A stretch of DNA of 64,000 nucleotides from Synechocystis sp. PCC 7509 (GTDB taxonomy: Bacteria > Cyanobacteriota > Cyanobacteriia > Cyanobacteriales > Chroococcidiopsidaceae). The notes below the pieces were generated by a model, which did not search any database, was not told where the DNA came from, and saw nothing but the letters and a program-made list of their open reading frames with translations. This document shows positions 25,658-35,040 of this stretch, piece after piece; position 1 is the first letter of the stretch; each line of letters starts with the position of its first letter. The position numbers and the translations under genes are program-made. The stretch lies in contig NZ_ALVU02000001.1 of NCBI RefSeq assembly GCF_000332075.2, forward strand, positions 434,001-498,000, read 5' to 3'.

Positions 25658-26629
25658 TTAGTAACCTAAAAAAGTGGCAATTTCTATCGCCGTAGGTTGA
25701 GATGCGATCGCACCGGGTTTTAAAGTTGTCAAAGCTCCCGCCGCACTAGCATAGGTTACTACTTTTTTTGCCATTTCTGGGTCGCTAAGATTCCCGATTC
25801 CTGATTGTGCTAGTTGATAGACAAAACCCGCCACAAAACTATCTCCCGCGCCCGTTGTATCAACGACAGGGACAGAAAAAGCGGGGACTTTTCCTTCGTT
25901 TTCCGACAAACAATAACTGCAACCATTTTCGCCATCAGTTATAACCACGCCTTCGAGGGTATCTACGCGATAAGTGATTGCGCCGGGATCTGTAGTGTCA
26001 AATAAAAATTGCGCTTCTTCCTTGGAAAGCTTGAGAAAGTCAATTTTATTAAAGATTTTTTGAATAATTGGCCGAGCGGTGTTTGGATCTTGCTGCCAAA
26101 ATACTGCTCGCCAGTTGACATCTAAAACTACCTTAATATCGTACTGTTCGGCTAATTGTAGCGCGCGGTAAACGCTGGTATGGCTATGAGGATAAGCAAG
26201 AGCGATCGTTCCTAACACTAAAAAATCTGCTTCTGCAAATAGCTTTTCGGGTAATCCATCAGCTTGCAACTGAGTATCGGCAAATTCTGTAGTGTCTAAG
26301 TCGCCAAATCCGGCAAAAATGCGATCGCCCGCTTCTGTCCGCACCACATAAACTTGTCTAGTAGGGGCGGTTTTATGTCGCTGTACGCCACTTATATCGA
26401 CTCCTGAAGCTGCTAAAACTTGGATTAATTGATTTCCTGGTTCGTCTTCCCCAATGCAGCCAATAAAGCCGGAAGTGGAGCCTAGTTTTGTTAACGCGCA
26501 AGCAACATTTGCAGGTGCGCCACCGGGGTAGGGTGTCCAAGATTCGACTCGATCGAGCGATCGCCCAATTTGATCGGCTAGCAAATCGAATAAAATTTCC
26601 CCAAGGCAAAGTATGCGAGGATTGCTCAT
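25658..26629 (-). CDS. PfkB family sugar kinase, fructokinase-like
   Basis: The 323-residue protein is a ribokinase-fold carbohydrate kinase. It has the N-terminal signature YPGGAPANVACALTKLG with the sugar-binding Gly pair, VVITDGENGCSY, and the C-terminal signature DTTGAGDSFVAGF containing the catalytic Asp and anion hole. The overall pattern (LCLGEILFDLLAD at the start) is that of bacterial fructokinases, so phosphorylation of fructose by ATP is the likely reaction, possibly after sucrose breakdown. The sugar is inferred. The gene stands alone on the minus strand. Confidence 0.85.
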   Translation of the reverse strand: MSNPRILCLGEILFDLLADQIGRSLDRVESWTPYPGGAPANVACALTKLGSTSGFIGCIGEDEPGNQLIQVLAASGVDISGVQRHKTAPTRQVYVVRTEAGDRIFAGFGDLDTTEFADTQLQADGLPEKLFAEADFLVLGTIALAYPHSHTSVYRALQLAEQYDIKVVLDVNWRAVFWQQDPNTARPIIQKIFNKIDFLKLSKEEAQFLFDTTDPGAITYRVDTLEGVVITDGENGCSYCLSENEGKVPAFSVPVVDTTGAGDSFVAGFVYQLAQSGIGNLSDPEMAKKVVTYASAAGALTTLKPGAIASQPTAIEIATFLGY

Positions 26630-26691
26630 AGCAGCATAGGTCAGCAGAATACAGCTATTATCTGACGTATTCGCCTCAATTGCCTAACAAC

Positions 26692-27105
26692 TTAGTCTTT
26701 TGCTTCCTGCAATTGAGTTGCTACCCTTTCCCCAAATTCGGGATCAATATTAGCAAGTCCCAATAGCTGTAAATACTCTTGATTTGTCAAACCTGCTTTT
26801 TCAATAATCGCAAAAGCTTCTGTTTCAATTTCTTGGGCGATTCGTAACGATTGCAACTCCGTCTCCGCCGCTTGCAATTCTCCTTCTCGACTGGAAATTA
26901 ATTGCCAAACTTGTAAATATGCCTGCACGAATTTATTTACTTTTTCGGCAGGAATAGTAGTTGCATCAAGCAATGGACGTAGTTGAGTTGTTTCTGGCGA
27001 AGTCTTTTGTATGGATACTTCGGCAAGGCTTGCACCAGCATTTGTTAGTAAAGTAAAGGTAAAAAATATTACTAACAAGTAGATTCTTACAGTATGAAAC
27101 AGCAT
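26692..27105 (-). CDS. Secreted DUF4168-like helical protein
   Basis: The 137-residue protein has a clear signal peptide (about 1-28, ending near SLAEV) and a mature helical part with PAEKVNKFVQAYLQVWQL and GLTNQEYLQLLGLANIDPEF, the pattern of the DUF4168 family found in many cyanobacteria and proteobacteria. Most residues 60-110 are predicted to be coiled helix. No catalytic residues are evident and no function is known. The gene is divergent from the PedR-like regulator 123 bases away. Confidence 0.7.
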   Translation of the reverse strand: MLFHTVRIYLLVIFFTFTLLTNAGASLAEVSIQKTSPETTQLRPLLDATTIPAEKVNKFVQAYLQVWQLISSREGELQAAETELQSLRIAQEIETEAFAIIEKAGLTNQEYLQLLGLANIDPEFGERVATQLQEAKD

Positions 27106-27228
27106 AAATATCGCTAAAAGAGTAAAAATTGTTGTTGATTCCTTTGCGGCGCAAAGTCTGACTCTGCAAGCATCCTCTAGAATTAAGAAGGATACTAAGT
27201 AAATATACTAAAGGAATAAAATTAAGTC

Positions 27229-27501
27229 ATGGCTATTAGCGAGTCTCAAACCCCCGCGTCTCTATCTGACAGGGAAATGCAAATTATCGAATTAGTGGCT
27301 GCTGGCTTAACTAACGAAAAAATTGCTGACGAGTTAGAAATTAGCAAACGTACTGTCGATAATCATATTAGTAATATTCTTGACAAAACGGGAGCAAATA
27401 ACCGGGTAGAGCTTGTCCGATGGGCATTACAGTGGGGTAAAGTTTGTTTGGATGAAGTCAATTGTTGTACTTTGCCTATCCATAGCGATCGCATATCCTA
27501 G
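27229..27501 (+). CDS. pedR: LuxR-type redox regulator, PedR-like
   Basis: This 90-residue protein is almost only a LuxR/NarL DNA-binding domain: LSDREMQIIELVAAGLTN, then EISKRTVDNHISNIL as the recognition helix. The tail WGKVCLDEVNCCTLP has Cys at 73, 79 and 80. In Synechocystis the small regulator PedR has this design; thioredoxin reduced by photosynthetic electron flow acts on a Cys at that position and switches off DNA binding in light. The name is by similarity, including the position of the Cys. It lies alone on the plus strand and converges with panB. Confidence 0.8.
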   Translation: MAISESQTPASLSDREMQIIELVAAGLTNEKIADELEISKRTVDNHISNILDKTGANNRVELVRWALQWGKVCLDEVNCCTLPIHSDRIS

Positions 27502-27512
27502 TATAAAAGCAA

Positions 27513-27543
27513 GCAGCCAGAAAATTTATTCCCTTCTGTCTGC
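27513..27543. terminator. Hairpin between convergent pedR and panB
   Basis: GCAGCCAGAA (27513-27522) pairs with TTCTGTCTGC (27534-27543) with one mismatch around an 11-base AT-rich loop. It lies 11 bases after the pedR stop and just before the panB stop. No long T run follows on either strand, so its role as terminator is only likely from position. Confidence 0.4.
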
Positions 27544-27554
27544 CTGCAAAACTA

Positions 27555-28325
27555 CTAAGGAAACTTCCCTTCTCGAACATCTTGCCCAAAATTCTGCACA
27601 GCCAACGCAATTTGGGCGCGCAAGTCAGTATAACTTTTTGCAAAAGGTGGTTGATGTTCCGAAAGACCGAGTAAATCGGCGGTAACTAAGATTTGACCGT
27701 CACAATTAACCCCCGCACCAATACCAATGGTAGGAATAGTTAGTTTTTGAGTAATTTGTAAAGCTAAAGAAGCGGGGATATGTTCTAACAACATACTAAA
27801 AGCTCCAGCTTGTTGCAGTGCGATCGCTTCGTTTAAAACTTTTTCCCCAGCTTCCTTCGTTTTTCCCTGTTGGCGCAATCCCAACTGATGAATAGATTGG
27901 GGAGTCAAACCAACATGACCCATGACCGGAATACCCGCTTGCACCAAATAAGCCACAGTTTCCACCATTGCCGGATAACCACCTTCCAACTTTACTGCCT
28001 GAGCGCCCGTTTCCTTCAATACTCGTCCCGCCGAATGTAGCGCTTGCCCAGAACTTTCTTGATAAGTTAAAAACGGCAAATCAACGACAAGTAAAGCGTT
28101 TTTTACTCCTCGACGCACCGCTTTAGCATGATGGATCATTTCGTCTAGAGTTACAGGGAGAGTATTTTCATAGCCTAGAATTGTTGCTAAAGAATCTCCC
28201 ACCAAAACTAAATCGACACCCGCATTATCTAATAACTGAGCAAAAACGTAATCCCAAGCAGTTAAAGCAACAATGGGTCTTCCTTGTTGTTTCCATTTAA
28301 TCAATTGCTGGGGAGTAATTGCCAT
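27555..28325 (-). CDS. panB: 3-methyl-2-oxobutanoate hydroxymethyltransferase
   Basis: PanB adds a hydroxymethyl group from methylene-tetrahydrofolate to ketoisovalerate, the first step to pantothenate and coenzyme A. The 256-residue TIM barrel has the family sequences [37 protein letters not shown], the metal-site Asp in [17 protein letters not shown], and [11 protein letters not shown]. The C-terminal [15 protein letters not shown] is also conserved. It is the last gene of a minus-strand run that follows the Rpn-type nuclease gene by 41 bases. Confidence 0.96.
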   Translation of the reverse strand: MAITPQQLIKWKQQGRPIVALTAWDYVFAQLLDNAGVDLVLVGDSLATILGYENTLPVTLDEMIHHAKAVRRGVKNALLVVDLPFLTYQESSGQALHSAGRVLKETGAQAVKLEGGYPAMVETVAYLVQAGIPVMGHVGLTPQSIHQLGLRQQGKTKEAGEKVLNEAIALQQAGAFSMLLEHIPASLALQITQKLTIPTIGIGAGVNCDGQILVTADLLGLSEHQPPFAKSYTDLRAQIALAVQNFGQDVREGKFP

Positions 28326-28366
28326 GTTGTTGATAAGATTGGGTGCGATCGCTTTTCTAGCTAAAT

Positions 28367-29227
28367 TTACTCTGTGGTTTGATTTTGGGCAACCTGTCTA
28401 ACTTGCTCCATACTCAAACCTAACGCCTGTGCTATTTGCTTCAATGTCAACCCCAGTGCTAATAATGGCGGCACAGATTGTAGCTTACCTTCTTGAATGC
28501 CCTCTAGCTTGCCTTCTTGAATGCCTTCTAGCTTCCCTTCTTGAATGCCTTCTAGCTTCCCTTCAAGTTTTGCTTCTTGATAAACCTTCGTTTGTTTCAA
28601 ATCGCTTAACTCAAACATTGCCTCTATTTCCTCCCGACTTAGGTTAGGCAACTTATAAACTAAGATTGTCTCTACTAATTGTACAAATTTTTCTTGTTGT
28701 AGTTGGTTGCCTTGTTGCCTAAATCGATTTACTAATTCTTTTGCTTGTTCGACGGTTTTTAATGTGGGCGCAATTATTAACTTTAGAGTTTTAATTGCTA
28801 GAGAGTTTTCAAAAACTTCTCCGCTTAACTCGTTAAGATAAATGCGTCTAATTCGCCCACTATCAAAAAATTCTCGGTAATGTTTTATATTGCCTGCGTC
28901 TGTACTGGAACTGGGATACAAAACGATCGCACTCCAATCATTTTCTGGCTGATTTTGCCGCAGATACAAAAATATTTCCGCCAAAAACCTTGAATAAAAT
29001 TCTTGCTGTGGCTGAAACTGTACTTCTACAAAGTAAATGCGATCGCTTTCCAGGTTAGGAAGAAAAACCCCATCAATGCGAAAAGCAGTTTGCTTGACTT
29101 CCACCGATGAAAACTGATAATTGTTAGCAATTTCTGGTGTAGTACCGATAAGTTCAAAAAAGATATTAGGAAATTCTTGAAACAATAGGTAAAAAAGGCT
29201 ATCAGTTTTCACCCAACAATTTTCCAA
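28367..29227 (-). CDS. Rpn/DUF2887-type nuclease with C-terminal tandem repeats
   Basis: The 286-residue protein matches the Rpn/PDDEXK group of putative transposase-like nucleases that is common in cyanobacteria. The nuclease core is FRIDGVFLP near 49-57 followed by [10 protein letters not shown] near 65-74, which gives the Asp and Glu-x-Gln of the active site. A helical part follows. At the C terminus an eight-residue unit, EGKLEGIQ, is repeated about three times, then a predicted helix-turn-helix ([17 protein letters not shown]). The repeats are encoded by 24-base tandem copies (28489-28560). It lies 20 bases after prfA. The role is unknown; family members are linked to recombination. Confidence 0.8.
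   Translation of the reverse strand: MENCWVKTDSLFYLLFQEFPNIFFELIGTTPEIANNYQFSSVEVKQTAFRIDGVFLPNLESDRIYFVEVQFQPQQEFYSRFLAEIFLYLRQNQPENDWSAIVLYPSSSTDAGNIKHYREFFDSGRIRRIYLNELSGEVFENSLAIKTLKLIIAPTLKTVEQAKELVNRFRQQGNQLQQEKFVQLVETILVYKLPNLSREEIEAMFELSDLKQTKVYQEAKLEGKLEGIQEGKLEGIQEGKLEGIQEGKLQSVPPLLALGLTLKQIAQALGLSMEQVRQVAQNQTTE
28489..28560. repeat. Three tandem 24-base copies inside the Rpn-type gene
   Basis: Three copies of a 24-base unit lie head to tail at 28489-28512, 28513-28536 and 28537-28560, differing at only a few positions, with part of a fourth after that. Each encodes eight residues of the form EGKLEGIQ on the minus strand. In-frame units of this kind can change copy number by slippage without breaking the frame. 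Confidence 0.85.
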
Positions 29228-29247
29228 CTACAAAGATTTTACAACAC

Positions 29248-30342
29248 TCAAGAACTAGAAGCGGCAAGTTCTGCTAATCGCTCTTGCTGATCTTGAGAGA
29301 TGCAAGACTGGGTGATGGTTTCCAAGTCCCCTTCAATGACTGGGTTAAGGACAAAGTTCTGTCCCAAACGGTGATCGGTAACGCGATTATCTTTGTAATT
29401 GTAAGTCCGAATCTTCTCTGATCGAGATCCTGTCCCAACTTGAAGTCGCCGCATAGAAGTTACAGCTTCTTGCTGTTCTCGCAACTTCATTTCATACAAC
29501 TTCGCTCGTAAAATCTGCATCGCCCGTTCTTTATTCTGTAACTGACTGCGTTCTTCAGTACAAAAAATCCGAATCCCTGTAGGTTTGTGGTACAAATCGG
29601 CGGCGGTTTCTACTTTATTGACATTTTGCCCACCAGCACCACCAGAACGAGCGGTACTCATTTCAATATCTTTAGGATCGATATGTATTTCTACTTCGTC
29701 CACTTCAGGCATTACCGCAACAGTAGCCGTAGAAGTATGAACTCGTCCGCTTGCTTCGGTTAAAGGTACGCGCTGTACCCGATGAACGCCAGCCTCAAAC
29801 TTTAACTTACTGTAAACTTGGTCGCCCTGAATTTCTAAAACAGCTTCTTTAAAACCGCCCATTTCGGCTAAAGATTCGCTGACTAGCTTTACTTTCCAGC
29901 GTTGAACTTCCGCGTAGCGCGAATACATCCGCACTAAGTCTCCTGCCCAAATACTAGCTTCATCGCCGCCAGTTCCGGCACGAATTTCTAGCATGATGTT
30001 TTTGTCATCATTGGGATCGCGCGGTAAGAGCAACATTTTCAAGCGAATTTCTAGTTGCTCTAACTTTGCTTCTAATTCCTCCACTTCACTAGCGGCGATT
30101 TCTTGAAGTTCAAGATCGCTGGCTGATTCTTTAAACACCTGACGAGCGCCAACTAATTCTTCAGTGGCAATTTTCCATTCTTCGTAGCTATCAACTACTC
30201 GCTCTAAGGAAGAACGCGCCTTAGCCACCCGTTGCATTTCATCGGGATCTCTAGCAACATCGGGGTCAGCAAGGCGGCGGTTGAGTTCGTTAAAGGTTTG
30301 CTCGACGGACTTGAGTTTGTCTAATAGGTAAGTTTCAGCCAT
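29248..30342 (-). CDS. prfA: Peptide chain release factor 1
   Basis: RF1 reads UAA and UAG stop codons and triggers peptide release. The 364-residue protein has the catalytic GGQ in [17 protein letters not shown] near residue 233 and the tripeptide PLT in [15 protein letters not shown] near 188-203, the P-x-T form that marks RF1 rather than RF2. Domain 1 is the usual N-terminal helical part. It follows rpmE at 72 bases on the same strand. Placement of prfA after rpmE is common in cyanobacteria. Confidence 0.97.
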   Translation of the reverse strand: MAETYLLDKLKSVEQTFNELNRRLADPDVARDPDEMQRVAKARSSLERVVDSYEEWKIATEELVGARQVFKESASDLELQEIAASEVEELEAKLEQLEIRLKMLLLPRDPNDDKNIMLEIRAGTGGDEASIWAGDLVRMYSRYAEVQRWKVKLVSESLAEMGGFKEAVLEIQGDQVYSKLKFEAGVHRVQRVPLTEASGRVHTSTATVAVMPEVDEVEIHIDPKDIEMSTARSGGAGGQNVNKVETAADLYHKPTGIRIFCTEERSQLQNKERAMQILRAKLYEMKLREQQEAVTSMRRLQVGTGSRSEKIRTYNYKDNRVTDHRLGQNFVLNPVIEGDLETITQSCISQDQQERLAELAASSS

Positions 30343-30414
30343 AAAGAAAAGCCGCGCAATTATTCAAGAAGGATAGGTTAGTTAGACTAGCAACAAGCTA
30401 AAAGCTAACCAACG

Positions 30415-30654
30415 CTACTTTTTATCTTCTTCTTGAGTTGGCTCGGCTTCCATCATGCCGTACTTACGCATAAACCGTTCTACACGCCCTTCGGTGTCAA
30501 TCATTTTTTGCGTACCAGTATAGAAAGGGTGATTTCCCGACCATACATCAACGTGCAATTCTGGTTTGGTAGAGCCTACAGTCATTACAACTTCGCCGTT
30601 GCAATAAACTTTTGCTTCGGGATACCACTTAGGATGAATATCTGGTTTTGCCAT
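30415..30654 (-). CDS. rpmE: 50S ribosomal protein L31, zinc-free form
   Basis: L31 bridges the two ribosomal subunits. The 79-residue protein has the family core IHPKWYPEAKVYCNGEV and LHVDVWSGNHPFYTG. Of the four Cys of the zinc-binding form only Cys 18 remains; the CxxC pair before HPFYTG is replaced by WSGN. So it is a C-minus paralogue that should not bind zinc. The C-terminal tail is long and acidic. It lies 132 bases downstream of rpsI and is separated from it by a strong hairpin. Confidence 0.94.
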   Translation of the reverse strand: MAKPDIHPKWYPEAKVYCNGEVVMTVGSTKPELHVDVWSGNHPFYTGTQKMIDTEGRVERFMRKYGMMEAEPTQEEDKK

Positions 30655-30706
30655 TGTTTTAGTGAGGGATTTAGTTATTTTTATTGTAGCCTAGAGGATT
30701 TTGGTG

Positions 30707-30733
30707 TAAAGACGTTGCGGTGCAACGTCTTTA
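30707..30733 (-). terminator. Strong hairpin downstream of rpsI
   Basis: Bases 30707-30718 and 30722-30733 form a perfect 12-base-pair stem with a three-base loop, AAAGACGTTGC on the left. It lies between rpsI and rpmE and on the minus strand is followed by only a short T stretch. It may end or attenuate the ribosomal transcript before rpmE. I recall similar AAAGACGTTGC palindromes from other cyanobacterial intergenic regions, so it may also be a dispersed repeat. Confidence 0.6.
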
Positions 30734-30786
30734 TCGTTGGTTTTGTAACCTAAATTTATCAACACCCAAAACCCAATTCCAAATTT

Positions 30787-31203
30787 TTAGCGCTTCGAGA
30801 ACTGAGGAGCTTTACGAGCTTTGTGCAATCCGTATTTCTTCCGCTCTTTGGCTCTGGGATCGCGGGTGAGATAGCCTTCTTTTTTCAAAGGTGGGCGATT
30901 GTCAGGATCGAGCTTACATAAAGCACGGGCAACACCCAAGCGAATTGAGTCCGATTGTCCAGTTAAGCCGCCACCATGAGCATTTACCAAAATGTCATAC
31001 TCACCTTCTAATCCCAAAGTTTCTAAAGGGGCTTTGGTGACAGAAATATAGTTGGCGTTGAACTGAAAATACAAATCCCCTGGTTTGTCGTTAACGGTCA
31101 ATTGACCAGTGCCTGGAACTAGGCGTACCCGTGCTACCGACGACTTACGACGACCTGTACCCCAGTACACGGCACGACCGCTATTAGCTTCTACTGCTTG
31201 CAT
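30787..31203 (-). CDS. rpsI: 30S ribosomal protein S9
   Basis: S9 binds 16S rRNA in the head of the small subunit and its C-terminal tail touches P-site tRNA. The 138-residue protein has [19 protein letters not shown], the [19 protein letters not shown] core and the C-terminal [17 protein letters not shown] ending in the conserved KR. Its ATG shares one base with the rplM stop (TAATG), as expected for the L13-S9 pair. Confidence 0.97.
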   Translation of the reverse strand: MQAVEANSGRAVYWGTGRRKSSVARVRLVPGTGQLTVNDKPGDLYFQFNANYISVTKAPLETLGLEGEYDILVNAHGGGLTGQSDSIRLGVARALCKLDPDNRPPLKKEGYLTRDPRAKERKKYGLHKARKAPQFSKR

Positions 31204-31658
31204 TACTTATCTGCTCCTGGAATTGTTTGAATTTTTAACTCTTGGGGTTGCTGTGCCGAATGGGGATGATCGCCACCAGCATAGACTTTTAGCTTCGTAA
31301 ATAGTTGCTTGCCCAAACTACTTTTAGGTAGCATTCCTTTAACTGCTTGCTCAATAATCCGCTCTGGAATCCGGGCTTGGAGTTTAGCAAAAGTCTCGGT
31401 TTTCATTCCCCCTGGTCGTCCAGAATGACGGCGATAGAGCTTCTGAGTGCGCTTTTTGCCTGTAACTACAATTTTTTCAGCGTTAACTACAATTACAAAC
31501 CCGCCCGTATCCATATGCGGGGTAAATTCGGGCTTGTTTTTGCCGCGTAAAACCATCGCAATTTCACTAGCTAATCGTCCCAAACGTTGGTCTGCGGCAT
31601 CAACTATATACCAATCGCGGTTAATAGTGTCTTGGGGTGGAAGATAAGTTTTTTCCAT
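31203..31658 (-). CDS. rplM: 50S ribosomal protein L13
   Basis: L13 is an early assembly protein of the large subunit. The 151-residue product contains [28 protein letters not shown]-like [12 protein letters not shown], and [15 protein letters not shown], all typical. It is coupled to rpsI by a one-base overlap and follows truA by 43 bases, the arrangement seen in cyanobacteria where the L13-S9 pair joins the end of the alpha operon. Confidence 0.97.
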   Translation of the reverse strand: MEKTYLPPQDTINRDWYIVDAADQRLGRLASEIAMVLRGKNKPEFTPHMDTGGFVIVVNAEKIVVTGKKRTQKLYRRHSGRPGGMKTETFAKLQARIPERIIEQAVKGMLPKSSLGKQLFTKLKVYAGGDHPHSAQQPQELKIQTIPGADK

Positions 31659-31701
31659 TTTTAGAGTGTCCTGTAAAATTTAATTGAGTAGCCTTGCCGT
31701 A

Positions 31702-32532
31702 CTAAGTAGAGGGCAAAACTAATTTAGGCATGGTGTCGTACCAGACTTCCGGAGGAAAAGGAGAGTCTTCATAGCCGACTCGCAGCAAACATAAACCCCA
31801 AGGGGGGGCGGCGTGTTTTACTTCTTCTCGGCGCTCTTGCTGCCATAGTTCTGTAAATTCCTCCAGACTCCGCTTGCCTGTACCTACTTGCACCAGTAGC
31901 CCTACAAGTAACCGCACCATGCCATACAAAAACCCATTTGCTTGAATTTCAATATGAATAAAGTCTAGAGCGCGATCGCACTGAACTTGTTGCACTTCTA
32001 CCCAAGAATGCGATCGCTTTGAGCCTGCCCGGTGAAAGGCTGCTAAATGATGAGTTCCCAGCAATGTTTTTAATGCCGCTTGCATTAAGTATTCATCTAG
32101 AGGCGCATAATAATAGTGCCAACTAAAGGGACTCACAAACAAGTTTGGTCTAGCGCTGGTATAGAGCGTATAACGATATCGCCGCCACTTAGCGCTAAAC
32201 CGAGCGTGCCAGGATTCGCTAACCGCCGCACTTGCCCGGATTAAGATATCGGTGGGTAAGTAGCCATTTAACACTGATGCCCAACGCTGGGCGGGAATCA
32301 AGCTATTATGCTCAAAATGGGCGACTTGAGCGGCAGCATGAACCCCAGTATCTGTCCTTCCCGCACAGTGTAAAGTAACTTGATATCCCAAAACCTTGTT
32401 TAAGACTTTTTCAATCTCCGCTTGAACGGTACGCTGTTGTAGTTGCCTTTGCCAGCCATAAAAATGAGTACCCAAGTATTGAATTACTAGGGCGACTTTA
32501 TGTTTAGGCGTTTGGGAAGACAAGGCAACCAT
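31702..32532 (-). CDS. truA: tRNA pseudouridine(38-40) synthase
   Basis: TruA converts uridines 38-40 of the tRNA anticodon stem to pseudouridine. The 276-residue protein has the catalytic Asp in CAGRTDTGVHAAAQV near residue 60, plus YLGTHFYGWQRQ at the start and FLYGMVRLLVGLLVQVG near 200. It lies eight bases after rplQ, inside the ribosomal cluster, so its expression should follow that of translation genes. About 40 residues at the C terminus beyond the core include PPWGLCLLRVGY. Confidence 0.96.
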   Translation of the reverse strand: MVALSSQTPKHKVALVIQYLGTHFYGWQRQLQQRTVQAEIEKVLNKVLGYQVTLHCAGRTDTGVHAAAQVAHFEHNSLIPAQRWASVLNGYLPTDILIRASAAVSESWHARFSAKWRRYRYTLYTSARPNLFVSPFSWHYYYAPLDEYLMQAALKTLLGTHHLAAFHRAGSKRSHSWVEVQQVQCDRALDFIHIEIQANGFLYGMVRLLVGLLVQVGTGKRSLEEFTELWQQERREEVKHAAPPWGLCLLRVGYEDSPFPPEVWYDTMPKLVLPST

Positions 32533-32540
32533 ATTTTAGC

Positions 32541-32891
32541 TTACACAAGTTCAATGATTGCCATTTGAGCATTATCGCCACGACGGGGCATCGTTGACAA
32601 AATGCGGGTATAACCGCCATTGCGATCGCCGTAGCGAGTAGGAACTTGCTCAAATAAAGCATGAACCAATTGCTTGTCGTAGATAAAACCCATCGCTTGA
32701 CGACGAGCGGCTAAAGAACCATTTTTAGCTAAAGTGATCATTTTGTCAGCTTCTTGGCGCAGGGCTTTGGCTCTAACTTTAGTTGTCGTAATCCGACCAT
32801 GCCGGATTAATTCTGTAGTTAAAGCTCTTAGTAAAGCGCGGCGTTGGTCGGCAGGTTTGCCAAGTTTACTTATACTATTGCGGTGGCGCAT
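32541..32891 (-). CDS. rplQ: 50S ribosomal protein L17
   Basis: L17 lies near the peptide exit tunnel. The 116-residue protein begins [20 protein letters not shown] and continues with [19 protein letters not shown], both hallmarks. It follows rpoA by 37 bases, as in nearly all bacterial alpha operons, and is followed by truA. Confidence 0.97.
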   Translation of the reverse strand: MRHRNSISKLGKPADQRRALLRALTTELIRHGRITTTKVRAKALRQEADKMITLAKNGSLAARRQAMGFIYDKQLVHALFEQVPTRYGDRNGGYTRILSTMPRRGDNAQMAIIELV

Positions 32892-32928
32892 AACAATTAG
32901 GGATTAATTAGTTAGAAAGTGGACGGAT

Positions 32929-33876
32929 CTAGCTAGGTTTAGGTGATTTTTCGTGAGGTAAAGTAATACCTAAACGAACTTGCAAGGCTTCAATTACTTC
33001 TTCGGCGGATTTTTGCCCAAAGTTTTTAATTTCTAGCAAGTCTTCTTGGGTATAGTCCAACAAATCGGCAACAGAGTTTACTTGCGCTCGTTTGAGACAG
33101 TTGTAAGCTCTCACCGATAATTGCAGTTCTTCGATGGGAATTTGGCTAGTGGGATCTTCATCGGTGGGCAATTCGTCTTGCATTGCCTCCAGTGAAATAT
33201 CTTTTAGTGGATTAAATAATTCAACTAAAATACTAGCCGCCGCCGAGAGCGATTCTTGGGGGGTAACGCTGCCGTTTGTCCAAATCTCCAAGATCAGCCG
33301 ATCTTTTGCCGCCGAGCCATCTACAAGGGCATCTTCGACACTGTAGTTGACCTTATGAACGGGCATAAATACAGCATCAATTTGCAAAAAATCTAACGCT
33401 GAGGCTTCGTCTCGGCTGCGTTCAATTGTCCGGTAGCCTTTGCCGCGCTCGATGCGAAATTCCATTTCTAGTTTTGCGCCCTCGGCTAGAGTTGCTACAT
33501 ACTGATTGGGATCGACGATCTCTACTTCCGAAGGTAGGTCAAAGTGAGCGGCGGTAACGATGGTTGGCCCGGTAACTAATAATCGTCCAATTTGGGGTTG
33601 AGAGGAATAGCTTTTTAAAACTACTTCTTTCATCCGCATCAGGATTTCAATTACATCTTCCCGCATTCCTGGGACGGTTGCAAATTCGTGATTGACTCCA
33701 GCAATCCGAACGGCGGTGACAGCCGTACCTTCTAGGTTTGATAGTAAAATTCGCCTTAGAGCGTTACCCAGCGTAGTGCCTTGACCGCGATCGAGAGGCT
33801 CCAGGACAAATTTACTATATAGACTCCGATGTTCCTGTGTATTAGACTCGACACATTCAATTTGATATTGCGCCAC
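32929..33876 (-). CDS. rpoA: RNA polymerase subunit alpha
   Basis: The alpha subunit forms the dimer on which RNA polymerase assembles and whose C-terminal domain contacts UP elements and activators. I place the start at GTG 33874-33876, which gives the family N terminus (V/M)AQYQIECVES and lies seven bases after a perfect AAGGGAGG site (33884-33891). The frame runs ten codons further up, but those are not family residues. The 315-residue chain has the core RGQGTTLGNALRRILLSNLEG and the C-terminal domain with NCLKRAQVNSVADLLDYT and IKNFGQKSAEEV. It sits between rpsK and rplQ. Confidence 0.97.
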   Translation of the reverse strand: MAQYQIECVESNTQEHRSLYSKFVLEPLDRGQGTTLGNALRRILLSNLEGTAVTAVRIAGVNHEFATVPGMREDVIEILMRMKEVVLKSYSSQPQIGRLLVTGPTIVTAAHFDLPSEVEIVDPNQYVATLAEGAKLEMEFRIERGKGYRTIERSRDEASALDFLQIDAVFMPVHKVNYSVEDALVDGSAAKDRLILEIWTNGSVTPQESLSAAASILVELFNPLKDISLEAMQDELPTDEDPTSQIPIEELQLSVRAYNCLKRAQVNSVADLLDYTQEDLLEIKNFGQKSAEEVIEALQVRLGITLPHEKSPKPS

Positions 33877-33961
33877 GGAGTAACCTCCCTTATGATTAGC
33901 TGCCACTATAGGGCAGAGTATTTACCTTTACTGTTGACGGATTAAAGCAATAAAGCTTTTT

Positions 33962-34357
33962 TTAGACTCGACGGCGCTTGGGTGGACGGCAACCGTTGTG
34001 AGGAATGGGGGTAATATCCCGAATTAGGGTAATTTCAAGTCCCGCTCCTTGCAAAGCTCGAATTGCGGTTTCCCGACCAGAACCAGGGCCGCTTACCATG
34101 ACTTCGATTTGCCGCATTCCTTGGTCTACGGCTCTCCGGGCGGCACTTTCGGCGGCGGTTTGGGCTGCAAAGGGTGTTCCCTTTTTCGCGCCTTTAAAGC
34201 CGCTAGATCCGGCGGATGCCCAAGAAATTACATCGCCGTTTTGATCGGCGATCGTAACTATGCTGTTGTTAAAAGTAGACTGGATAAAAGCGATGCCGTT
34301 GGGAACGTTGCGCTTTTGCTTTTTAGCTCCAGGTTTTTTGTTTGTTTGACGCGCCAT
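33962..34357 (-). CDS. rpsK: 30S ribosomal protein S11
   Basis: S11 lines the platform of the small subunit near the mRNA exit. The 131-residue protein has the conserved [38 protein letters not shown] and the C-terminal [18 protein letters not shown]. It lies between rpsM and rpoA in the alpha operon order. Confidence 0.97.
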   Translation of the reverse strand: MARQTNKKPGAKKQKRNVPNGIAFIQSTFNNSIVTIADQNGDVISWASAGSSGFKGAKKGTPFAAQTAAESAARRAVDQGMRQIEVMVSGPGSGRETAIRALQGAGLEITLIRDITPIPHNGCRPPKRRRV

Positions 34358-34402
34358 AACTGAAAATAAGCTAAATAATGCTGAGTAAAGGAAATAATAG
34401 AG

Positions 34403-34783
34403 TTACTTGCCACTGGGTGCTTTTTTCTTCCCAGCAACGGTTTGTCTTCTACCGCGTCGGGTTCTGGCATTGGTCCGAGTTCTTTGTCCACGCACAGGTA
34501 AACCCATCCGATGGCGACGACCTCTATAGGTGCCAATATCAATTAAGCGCTTGATCGACATTGATTCTAAGCGGCGCAAGTCTCCTTCGACTTGGTAGGC
34601 TTCGATCGCACCCCGTAAGGCAGTAACGTCAGCATCGCTTAAATCTTTGATCCGAGTATCTGGATTTACGCCAGTAGTTGTCAAAATGTTCTTTGACCGC
34701 GATAATCCAATTCCATATATGTAAGTAAGACCGATTTCGACACGCTTATCACGCGGAAGGTCTACACCAGAAATCCGTGCCAC
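34403..34783 (-). CDS. rpsM: 30S ribosomal protein S13
   Basis: S13 sits at the head of the small subunit and contacts the large subunit and tRNA. The 126-residue protein begins [20 protein letters not shown], has [12 protein letters not shown] as its helix-hairpin-helix and the basic tail [14 protein letters not shown]. It follows rpmJ by 62 bases and precedes rpsK. Confidence 0.97.
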   Translation of the reverse strand: MARISGVDLPRDKRVEIGLTYIYGIGLSRSKNILTTTGVNPDTRIKDLSDADVTALRGAIEAYQVEGDLRRLESMSIKRLIDIGTYRGRRHRMGLPVRGQRTRTNARTRRGRRQTVAGKKKAPSGK

Positions 34784-34845
34784 GCTTTTTTCTCCCTAAC
34801 TTGCGGTGCTAAAAAACTTGATAGATAATTCTTGTATTTAACGGT

Positions 34846-34959
34846 CTAACCTTGTCTCTGCTTGTGTTTTGGGTTAGAACAAATTACCATTACTCGACCG
34901 CGACGGCGAATAACGTTACACTTTTCACAAATTCTTCGGACTGAAGCTCTAACTTTCAT
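34846..34959 (-). CDS. rpmJ: 50S ribosomal protein L36
   Basis: L36 is a 37-residue zinc protein of the large subunit. The frame [20 protein letters not shown] then [17 protein letters not shown] is read from ATG 34957-34959 to TAG 34846-34848. Cys 11, 14 and 27 and His 32 form the zinc site, so this is the C-plus form. Its place between infA and rpsM is the usual one. The gene is easily missed because it is so short. Confidence 0.96.
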   Translation of the reverse strand: MKVRASVRRICEKCNVIRRRGRVMVICSNPKHKQRQG

Positions 34960-35040
34960 TGCTGTTGCTTTATTACAAACTCTAAATTATATCACGATTG
35001 ATTATTTATAGGAAGCATTGTTAAACAAAAGCTTGACTTA

